Part shown: one piece after another, positions 25,966 through 36,360 of the stretch
Layout: each line of letters opens with the position of its first letter
Numbering within the stretch: position 1 is the first letter of the stretch
Assembly (NCBI RefSeq): GCF_003073045.1
Contig: NC_037593.1
Location: forward strand, 13,958,735 to 14,022,734
DNA from: Pomacea canaliculata
Lineage: Eukaryota; Mollusca; Gastropoda; Architaenioglossa; Ampullariidae
Length of the DNA: 64,000 nucleotides
Direction of reading: 5' to 3'
Position numbers and translations under genes: made by a program
Notes under the pieces: model-generated
The model's input: the letters and a program-made list of their open reading frames with translations, nothing else
What the model was told of the DNA's origin: nothing
Database searches by the model: none

Positions 25966-26306
25966 GTGACGATCAGGAGTTAAGCTATATAGGTTGTCAG
26001 TACTGTCATTTTGGTGAGCAAATAGACATAACGGCTGCCTACATATAATAGAATGGTCATGGACACTAGAATTAAGCTTGGAAAAGTATTCGCCAAACTT
26101 CGTTCCACTACTACGCAAATGTTTTTTTTTCTCAAATAGTTGCTCCAAATAGAAACTCAGCCGACTAAGTTTTTAAAATGCACCAAATTTGAATAGTTTC
26201 AAGAACTTTATAAATAACAGTCCAAAATTTGTAGAACTAGTTTACAGTTTTCTCTAGCCTGTATGTGTTGGTGTTAATGGTTATAAGGTGCATTGATGCC
26301 TTGAAG

Positions 26307-26465
26307 CAGACCTGGGCAAATGCCGGTGACCGGCCCGCCCGCCGGTATATATTTTATACTATATATACAGTATTGGGTAAAACTGAGTTAACTATATTAG
26401 TCCGGCCCTCTAAAACCTACCCATTTCTCATGCGGCCCCTTGGGAAAATTAATTGCCCACCCCTG
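26307..26465. mobile_element. hAT-type MITE in unit B only
   Basis: The ends CAGACCTGGGCAA and TTGCCCACCCCTG are imperfect inverted repeats of the CAGGGGTGGGCAA type common in hAT elements. CTTGAAG flanks both sides (26300-26306 and 26466-26472). The empty site in unit A reads GCCTTGAAGGATG near 17341-17353, with a single CTTGAAG. No coding capacity. Confidence 0.85.
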
Positions 26466-27347
26466 CTTGAAGAATGTGTGCTCACACACCTATAAGTATG
26501 TGTGTGTTGTAATGTAAACCACCTGCAGGGGTGGGAAAGGGTTATCCGAACCCTGATCTGCAGCATGAAAAATTAGGAGTACACTAGCAATAATTAAGTA
26601 AGCAAAAACAATCTATGAAGTATGTAGTATCGAATGCAAATGATTTTGTTGGCAGATGTATGCTGCTTATATACCTCATTTTAAAATGTAATCAAATATC
26701 AAAACTTAACAATTGTATCAATAATATCAACAATTATTTAAATCTTTTCAGTGCACACAGATCTGCACACGAATAAGGTCCATAAGCTAATAACATTTTT
26801 CACATGCACATACCCACTTTTAAGCATACTAATCTAAAATGGCAGTAAAGATTTGTATGCACACTCACACAAACATCCATATACATGAGAACAAATAAGT
26901 GTATGTGAAAACAGAATCAATTTAGTGTAACTTTTTCAAAAAACAAGCATAAATTTACATTTCATGTTGTAGCCAGCAAAATAGCTGAAGTGTTCAGAAA
27001 CTAAAAAATGTATACAACAGTATTATGCATCTTGAATTACTTAATAATTTCATTTACATTCAAAATATTGATGGGATTTTAATCAAAGCATGTGAGACTG
27101 TTCAAGTATAGTGTTGATGAGTGCTCAGATTCATTATTCTGTATAATTTAGAAACACCAAACATAAAGATATTTAAATATATATACTGCCACAAACTGAT
27201 TTAAAAAAATTGAATTAAGTGTTCGAGGTACTTTCTGAAAAAAAAACAAATAGGAATGTGTGTGTGTGCATGCACCAGCATATGTCTGTGTGAGATTCAT
27301 TTATGCATGCTTGCATATTCCTGCTTTTTAAAAAAATTTTAGGTCTT

Positions 27348-28430
27348 AAGAACATGTTCTTTGTATTTTAAAACAGTACAAGTCAAACATGTGTACAGGC
27401 AAATCACAATTTTACACAAAGGGTGTGTTCTAGAAAAACCTGTATGGATTTAACAAATTGTGTAATGCAAAAAGGCTTACATCATTATTATGTACAGTGG
27501 CCTCCTAACTGATAGCCATGATTTACCCTTTGATCTATTCCTTGTGTTTGAAATCACATAATTATGGGAAACAGCAACACAGTTAATATAAATAAATATT
27601 GTTCATATTCCCTTTTGTGGTGAATATATAACCGCTTGCAAATGCAGCCATCTATAATGAGGATCTCTGCAACATGCATGACTCAGTGCTATAAATGCCC
27701 AGATCAGCCCTGATTTCTATGAGAATGGGTTTATCCAGCATCACATGAAATATTTATTAATTAAATGCTGAAAGCATGAATATCAAATCAAAAGATCAGA
27801 ATGCATGTCATATGTGACCTGATAGTAATGTCTATGAAACAAAGCTAGCAAAGCTTGAAAATATCCAACATAAATGACTAATCGAACGGTTCTCAACTTG
27901 TGGGCGTGCCCCCCTAGGGGGGCGCGACGTGCTTACAAGGGGGGCACGAAGGTGGTCATTTTTTAAAAGTTTCTTATACCAGTATTAGTGAAATTAGCTT
28001 ACATTAGCTTATTAAGGGGGGCGCGCGGATGTTCCTTTGTTCGTCAGGGGGACGTCACAAGTGAAAGGTTGAGAACCGCTGGACTAATCAAAAAGATTAT
28101 AGTTCAACAGTGATCTTTATCATATAATTATGGATGTGTATCAGTGATACAAGACTATAATATATAGTGTAATCACATGATCAAAGATCAGTCACTGTTC
28201 AATCACATTACAGTATATGCAATCACGAGTAGATGGGTAAAGAGTTAGGCGTTTGCTGCATGTTGGTAGACATGCAGGTGCATTTACAAGCACACACACA
28301 CAAAACGTGTAAATGTAAATGCAATTACATTCCACTGAAATGTGTGTCCACTTGTCTTTACACTAACTGAATTGTTTACCCCTCATTTAATGAGCATTTA
28401 ACTTTTAGCAACAAGGATCATGTCTTCAAC
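27348..28430. other. 1.08-kb segment present in unit B, absent from unit A
   Basis: Left of it both units read TTAGGTCTT; right of it both read TTTAATAAATAACAGAATCA. In unit A these join directly (18191-18200) with a shared CTT. The segment is AT-rich, non-coding and contains a complete hAT MITE. Either it was lost from A by a micro-homology deletion or it was gained in B. It lies beyond the 3' end of the ARM-TIR-SAM gene. Confidence 0.8.
27884..28081. mobile_element. hAT-type MITE, 198 bp, with 8-bp target-site duplication
   Basis: The terminal inverted repeats are GAACGGTTCTCAAC (left) and GTTGAGAACCGCTG (right), the CAGCGGTTCTCAAC type found across animal hAT elements. An exact 8-bp duplication GACTAATC lies at 27876-27883 and 28082-28089, the length expected for hAT. 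The interior has a CCCCCCTAGGGGGG palindrome and no ORF. Confidence 0.93.
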
Positions 28431-28627
28431 TTTAATAAATAACAGAATCACAGAAATTTTACAATATGATGGGTGCTTCCTGAGAAAGCAAATGACCAAC
28501 ACCTGAAAGTTTCATCATGACACAGCCAACAAAATCTTTTAATCACAAGCTACTGTTGTGATGCCTATAGAGGCTTCGTATCTATTAACAAGCCGTTTGA
28601 TTTGTTCAACAGAATAATGAATATACT

Positions 28628-31600
28628 TCAAAAGGAAGACAGATCATCCAAGGCATTAGTAAAACTGATAAGACCAGACAAAGTTTCAATGTGTAGTTTC
28701 TTCTCTAATGTGTTGTAGAAGAACTCAGGTGCCTGCAAAAGAAATATAGGACATATTGCCAGGTAAATTTGATAAATATTTATATCAATGTGTACACGTG
28801 AAGTTATAGATTAAGTACTGAGTTTACATTTAATTGGTACTTTTTTTCTGCATGCACAATGCACAGAAGCCATATATTAATCCATACGTCCATAGCTATT
28901 CATAATATAAGTTCGAAAGAGACTAAAAGAATGGAGGAAGATGAGATTAATTAGAGAATAAAGGATGAGTATTGGAGATTTGGAGCAAGACATACATAAA
29001 CTAATGATTAAATGAATGAAAATCTTAGTGGCAAGCCAGCAGATACATTTATCAATTTGGAAGACGCAGTTGTTTTATTCCATTAAAATACTTTAATATA
29101 CAATGGATAACTATAGATTTAAGATAGCTACATATTTAAGATTAAGTTTACTACTTGACATAAATCTTAATTCTCATCAAAAGAATGGTTTCAAGTTTTG
29201 TGGATGAGCCATATGATGATTCTATGAATACTATGTCAAAAATTAATGCATAGGAAGATAAATAGCAAGAATATGACAATGAGCTGTAAAAACTGAGCTA
29301 ACCTCTTGTCGAAGGTTGTGTAGGAAAACAATTTCTTTTCCTGTTAAAAACTCCAGTTCTGTGCTGTAAGTGAAGAAAAATCTTTTAATGCTCATTATAA
29401 GACTAATTTGAAAATATTGGGGTTTTTTTAAAATAAAAACTCACAACTATGTGTAACACTTAATAAAACAAGGTAGGAAATTATTATTAAAAAAAAAAAT
29501 GTGAAGTTGGGTCATGTTCAACTTAGACAGCTGAATATTAGTGGTAATTACAAATAAATCTGTTGAGTATAGTACTCAAGATCAGAACTCAGCAGTGCAC
29601 CTTTACTCTAATTAACTATTTTTGGTAATACTTGAGCCATCAATTAAAATGCTAGTCACAGATTAAGGAATTCTTGCATATACTTTTACATTTACCCATT
29701 CAGGTCATGTCGTTTTAACCAAGCTTGCACATCATTTCTGTTCCAGGAATTGATTTTATTTATTATATTTGAATACAGGTCCTTCGCTGGCTTTGACAGT
29801 GACCTGTGTAGCGACAGTGGAGATGAACTTTCCTTCAAGAAGAAATAAAAGATATGCAAATCTGTAAGTAAAGTTCTATATGTATAAGAATTGGAGGAGT
29901 TGTTTTGAACGAAAGAGGAAATGAAGGAATGAAGAAGATGAGAAGAGTTACAAAATGAAGCAATAAAGAGGGTACTTGATTTGATACTTTTATACTAATT
30001 TGTAATGTCTCATAAAAAATGTTTTAACATTTTCACACTCTTTGTGCCTTATAAAAGAGTTTTCATTTTGAAATACACTTTTTTTGACATTTAAACTGCA
30101 TTCAGTACTGATGTCTGCATGAGACACTGTATTTATCCATTTGAGAAGGATGCCATGAATTATACAATAAATGTGTCGAGTTCCTCTGGTCAAAATGAAA
30201 CTGACCCATTCATTTAAAATGTTGTCAACACATCATGTAACTATTAAATGACTCCACTAGCTGACATACAATAAACCATTTACATTACGTTAACTGTTCA
30301 AATGTCAAGGCAATGATTTAACCATATTCTACTACAACCACATACTCACCAAATCAGCAGACATTTCAGGTGATAGTTGCTTAAACGATTCAGGCTCTTC
30401 TGTAACATTTCCTACATGCTTTTGAACAGCTTTAATAAGTTGTTCTAAGCGAGATTCAAATGAATATTTTCCACTGAAGTCATAAAACAGTTTGGCGCCC
30501 AAGATCATGCCAAGCCAGCCATCTGGCTTATAGCTTCTTTCCATTATGAGGGGAATGATACGCTTATGTTTTTGGAATGCATATTCTGCTTCTGAAATGG
30601 GACAAAAGCAGGATATTTTGTAAAGATCTTTAGATTTCTGACATTAATCTGCCTGCTGAAATATAAAAATCAAAAGTGGGTGATACTGTAAAAATATAGA
30701 GTGCTGATCATGATTAGATTATGCAGATAAACTTGAAAACACTGTGAGTTCTGTCCTGAAAAATATCATGAGTTATATAAAATCGTGTCTGAGAAAAAGT
30801 GAATAAAAGTCAGGATTAAGAACTGGACCCACCAGCTCGACAGTTGGGACTATCTTTATATTTCTGTGACATGCAGCAGACAATGACAAATGCCTTCTCC
30901 ACTGCCTCTGCCATAGCCTGAAGAGTGGATCCACCCATGTCATCAATATCCATCCAGACTTTAATCCCCTGATAAGATAAACAGATTTTTACAGAATGGA
31001 GTCTTGTTGGTTACTGAATTAGATGGTGAATTTATACTATGGGGTTAAGTACAGATAACAAACCAAAGGAAAAGCAGAAAAAAACCATTACACATGATCT
31101 GAACCCAAAACTTTTCAATCCTTACAGTACTAGTGACAAGCAGTAATTTTAACACTACACTACACAAGCACTCCTAAACAAAATGACAAGAGGTGCCATT
31201 CTTTAGCTCATTCAATATGGATAAATCCATGCAAGTAAGCTGTAGCTATGAATATCATGTATCTCCAGGTGGAAAGCGTATGGAAGAGTTAAAAGTTTGT
31301 TTTTTACTCCTCATGTGTATTTTTTTCTCTGTTTTTCACTATGCATCCATACACTCTCTGTTTTTGTCTCTCTTAAACCATTTGGATGATTCAATATTCA
31401 ATAATGAATCTGGTCACCATGGCAAACCACACTCACATGTGATCGAAGATGATCGCGTATTTGTTTAACAGTTTCTTGGTCTGCCCACTGGTATGAAATC
31501 ATCACATGACTTTGAGGATCAAGTGTGTTGCCGACAGGTGTCATATCCAAGTGTTGCCAAATCACTGTCAGTTGTTGATGCTTTCTGCATGAACTCCTTG

Positions 31601-34600
31601 CCTGGTCAGTAAATATTTAGACACCACAACATTTACAAAACATCATGTTTTCAAAGGAAAAAGTCACATACTGTGGTAACGTTAGTAATCGTAATGTGAG
31701 TAATGCTCCTCTGAAGAACTGGTGCAATGCACTGGTGATCTCAAGTTTGATCTCATATACGTCAGAGAAGATTTAATGAAGTAAATATTTATCCAATTTA
31801 ATTTCATTTACTTGCATAGATTTTTGCTTTTTGAATGTGTCACAACAAACGTTGAATCCAATATTAACCAACATCTATAACAAAGTGTGTTACACACATA
31901 TGTTGTACTATATCTTGTCATTTATATAATATTATAACAGAACTATTATGTAAAATATTTTACTCTTGCTATACCAAATAGTATTTTTCACCTGTTCTTG
32001 TTTGTCTCTATACTTGTCTGTCTCTTATCCATTCTTATCCTCTGTATCTCTCTCTAACACACACACACTAATGCATACACACAGAAATAAGATTACACTT
32101 CCACCACATACATATTATATACAAGCAAACATATACATGAGCACTTGTAAACAAATATTCACTTCTCCCATAAATAATATAAATACTATTTATTTACATA
32201 GTGCTTTACCCCACCATCAAAGGCATGCTCAAAGCACTGTACAAAACAAAATCACAGCTGGTCTTAAAAGTAAAGAATTGATTGTGCATACACACACATG
32301 TGTAAAAATAGATGTAAAATACAAATGTAGAGTTACTGTATATATGACTGCATGAAATATCTCAGATTGTCTCACCAATGCAAGCATGGTTTTCATCTTT
32401 TACCAGCTCATGACGAACTTGCCACAGAATTCCTCGACAAGCTTTCTGACAGGTCTTGGAATTAGCGCCTTCCTTATAAAGGGTGACTACTTCATCAACA
32501 AGGTCCTTTTCTTTCATTATCTCAGAGATGTTCTCCTTGTCAAAACTCAGGACCCATATTGCCTCATAGCTGACTTGAAAATAAGAGACACAACTGAATT
32601 AGATAGTTAAGATAATCATCAAAAGCACTAAATATAAATTATTTTTCTAGTATTTTCTCACGTCTTATAGCTTTCTTACTTTAATTCATTCACTCTTTCA
32701 CTCTTAATGTCATTTAATTTACTCCTTTGATCATGTATATATTTATACACTTATCAAATGCTTCTTTAATGCTTGATGCTTTTAAAACATAATAATTGGA
32801 CATGAAAAATATTACTTCTTAAAGTAAACTTGTACATTTCAGCAATAATTTGCTTTTTAAAATTGATCTGTTGGATATGTTCACATTCACTGAAATTTCC
32901 CTGCCAAACATCCCAGGCCCACATCTTAATTTTAAATGCATGTCTTTTGTATCTGCTTCATATTTCTTCAAATTATTGAGGGCTCTCATCCCTCTTCATC
33001 TGTGTCTTATAAAGCTCCAATTTGCTGACTATGCATGTAATTTCAAATCATGCACTTACTTTCTTGTTCATTTTGATAAGCTGATTTGAGGCCTTGAGTC
33101 AGCAAAGGAAGTGCACCCTCTTTCACTAGAAGCCTCTTGTTGGCATCATTTCTTGCCAGCTGTCTTATAGCTGAGAGAAACAAAAAATTACTTCTTCTAG
33201 AAACAAAGTATTGTTGGAATTATTTACATTTCCAGGGGAGATAAGTAGAGCCCCATCCCCACCAATCTCAACTAAAGGGACATAATGAAGATAATAAATG
33301 TTTTTGAAAATATTTCTACTCCAGCCCTCAAACCATCTCTCTCCAAAAATACAATTGTACTCATGTACCTGCATCCATGCACACCCACATTTTTGTAACA
33401 CAGTACATAAAACTCTTATAATCTTTTAGCACAACAAATGATGCAGGCTTAAAAATATTTCAAAATGAAAAAGCTTAAATTACTTTTAACAATCTCAGAC
33501 ACGCTCCATCCATCATGCCTTCGAATATTGCTGACAAAAGCATTTTTCAGCCTCTTAAGAAGGAACTGTACAAGGTCTGGTGAAGTGGCAAGCTGATCTG
33601 CCTCAGCCTCTGTGGCAATGTCCGCAATAGCAGCAACAGCAGAAAGCCTAGACATACACATACACAAAACTCTGGTTATTCCCATAAACATGAACCATAC
33701 ATAAACTGGACTGCAGGCCGTCTGCTGACTGCCGAGACAAACCCATACCTACTCACACAGTATAGTGGGCTGTCTACAGAATGCTTAATGTGGTACAGCA
33801 GTCTTAGCCTTTCTGAGCTCATATTACTTTTTATGCACCAATATTAAACATATGTTAGATATGTACTACAACATTATTTTAATTTTTAAACATTTTAAGC
33901 TGAAAACTGTTTTCACTTGAATCTGTCTGAAGTGGAGTTGAGATACGGCAGGAGTACTTCTGAAGCATGCAACTTTTGCAATTTGGACACATTTTCTGGA
34001 TACATGGCCATGTTGTGGATTGATCCCAGTGACCACGGAAGAAGACTCTGAATTTCTACTTTCTGTACAAAATAAAAGGGATATTTGTCACAAATACAAT
34101 TTAATGTTTTTTGTAGGCCACTCCCCTCCACCAACTTGGAAAATGGCAAAACTGGCAAACTTGATAAAAAAGTTAAATGATTATAAGTTAAATACAGCAT
34201 AGTTACTTTTTCATCAAACAGTAACACTGACATCTGTTTTCCAATGTTTGTTATTTATCAACATGTTATATATACTTACTATCAAAGTACCCTCCACATG
34301 GGGCTGGTACCATTCCTTTAGCTTCTGTAACAAAACTGACACAAACTGTTCCTGATCTCGAGCCACAAAAGAAACCTCTGGACAACAATCCATGAAGTTG
34401 AACACAGTCGTAAAGGCATTATTCAATGGATTCCACCACTCAGAAATAATGGTACTATCTTCAGCAGCATATCTTCTCCACTGAAGCCCCTCTCCAACTA
34501 CATCACACAGCACCTGCACTGACCCCGAGTCTGCTAGAAGCTGGCCAGCTCTGCGTCTTCTAGCTGTTGTGATACTGACATCAGGATTCTTAAGCTGAAA

Positions 34601-36152
34601 ATACGACTGCCTTATGCTTAAAAGTTGATTTCTAAATTCTTGAGTGTAATGTCCTTCATCATCAAATTTTATGATGGAAGATGTTTTATTGTAATTTTCA
34701 AGAAAACTTAGATCCATATGAGCTTCTTGATCATGGCCTGTGGTATATTTCTGCTCTTTCACGTCTTTCGTTTCTGCATTTTCTGCTTGTTTGTTCATGA
34801 TAATAGATGCTGGTTTATTCCCTAAATCTGCAACAAAATTAAAAAAGTAAAACAGTAACAATCAGCCTAGCATTAAGGAGATCGAGGGATTCAGAGAAAA
34901 AAAAAATTGACAAATGAAACATTTTCTAAAATGACAAATTCTCTTTAATAAATAATGTTATTTTCTAAATTAGCAACATAAATCATAACTACTAAAACAA
35001 ACAATATAAGCTTTTTGTAAGTGTAACTATTAAGCACTGCTTATATTGTAGCTCTTTATTTTATTTTAATGGAATTTGTTTCTGTAAATTTTATTCTTTC
35101 TTTTCTCCAAATTTGTAGCTGAAACTGTTAAGTATTGCTTAAACAGTAGCTCTTTATTGTATGTTAATGGCATTTGTTTTTGAATATTTTATTCTTTCTT
35201 CCCTCCAGATATGTAAAGGAAATTAGACAAAATGATTTATAATTTTGCCTAACAGGTAATGAATAAAAAAGCCCAGCAAAAGCAAAAAGTACAGATGTAG
35301 ACCATTACCAGTTTCAGATATTGCAGATATCATGTCAGTACCAAACTGTTCCACTGTGTTAGCTACATAATTTTCTGGTCTGGCAGCAGCAGAAATAACT
35401 GGAGATACTGAAGCCACACTCACAGAAGTTGCAGCAGTCTCACTGCTTTGGGATTCCTTTTCTCTTTTGGACATTAAGCTTCCATCGTGAGTCTGAAGGG
35501 AACTTCCTTCCAACCTCTGTATTTTAGGAAGAGCTATGTCTGACCCATTACCACTAAAAGTTTTAGGGTAAAAACCATTGTTAATTTGAGTAGTCATTTG
35601 ATGATTGTTAGACAACTTTCCATTTTCATTATTCAAAGTCAGTTTGCAGTTATGCTCTGTTAGTTTCTAAAGGAGAGAAAAAAAACACATCATTACTCTT
35701 ATAAGCATTTCAATTATTGGTTTAAGTTCAAATTCTTATTCTTAATATTTCAACACATTTAGTTAGATACTATTTTTATAATGTAGACATATAAAACATC
35801 AATTTTGTATGCATGAGAAAGGAGTGATGTAGGAATATAGAACATCAATTTCGTATCCATGAGAAAGGAATAAAAGATGTCACAAACTACCATAGCTTAT
35901 TCTTAAACTATTTGTAACATGCATCTACATGCTGATGAGTTAACTGATTGATGAGTTAAATGAGTTTAGCTGTCTTGTATTTTTCAGGTAAACATTTTCT
36001 CTGAATACCTGGCTGAATAAAACTGGGGGCAGTGAGACATGTTGGCAGTTCTGGTTTTGTCCCAGTGGTTGTTGAACAGCTGGTCCCCCACTGTGTTTCT
36101 TTGCTCGAAGACTTTGTAGCCCTGACCACGTTTTGTGCACATTGGCTGCCAT
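28628..36152 (-). CDS. ARM-TIR-SAM protein, copy B (13 coding exons): SARM1-like, domain order permuted
   Basis: Coding exons: 36009-36152, 35309-35666, 34280-34827, 33917-34062, 33484-33647, 33060-33170, 32376-32573, 31437-31601, 30833-30968, 30350-30591, 29696-29832, 29303-29363, 28628-28732. All are GT-AG with matching phases. They sum to 2514 nt (837 residues) once one surplus base in exon 8 (about 31550) is discounted. Residues 1-165 are low-complexity. About 170-555 is alpha-helical and armadillo/HEAT-like (for example TIRQLARNDANKRLLVKEGA, EAIWVLSFDKENISEIM). About 588-715 is a TIR domain (HVMISYQWADQ, GIKVWMDIDDMGGSTLQAM, GWLGMILGAKLFYDF). About 755-837 is a SAM-like helical module (SWNRNDVQAWLKRHDLNG onward). 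Glu657, in CRAEAEYA, lies 11 residues before IIPLI, the spacing of catalytic Glu642 before IVPII in human SARM1, so NAD+ cleavage is plausible. Likely cytosolic innate-immune or cell-death factor. The ATG follows a CTTTCAG acceptor, so a 5' UTR exon lies upstream. Confidence 0.87.
31045..31172 (-). mobile_element. Ancient SINE fragment inside unit B
   Basis: Orthologous to the fragment at 20825-20950, in the intron between the two TIR-encoding exons 8 and 9, with the same CTGAACCCA- and TAGTGACAAGCAGTAATTTT blocks. Confidence 0.5.
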
Positions 36153-36318
36153 CAAACCTGAAAGAGTACAAACAAACCATAAAAATGTCTGAATGATAAA
36201 ATATGCATACACATCAATTTAAATGCAGAAAAGATGGTGGCTATACATTTTCTAATGTAATACGTTTATTGGTGTAGGCAGTACAGTCGAGTGCCACGTG
36301 CGCAGAAAATTACCTACC

Positions 36319-36360
36319 AGAGGTCATTTGTGCCAGCAGCAATCATCATCCTGAATAAAA
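36319..36360 (-). other. Possible 5' UTR exon of ARM-TIR-SAM copy B
   Basis: On the minus strand a GATGATGATTGCTGCTGGCA stretch runs into CTCTG followed by GTAGGTAAT, a good donor site, about 130 bp before the acceptor that precedes exon 1. This is a guess from splice-site shape only. Confidence 0.25.

Larger units (their letters stand above)
25973..35461. repeat. Segmental duplication, unit B (9.49 kb)
   Basis: Colinear with unit A (17011-25251). The extra length is accounted for mainly by the 159-bp MITE at 26307-26465 and the 1.08-kb segment at 27348-28430. The gene it carries continues beyond the duplicated block to its own exon 1 at 36152, so unit B holds the ancestral 5' end. Confidence 0.93.
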
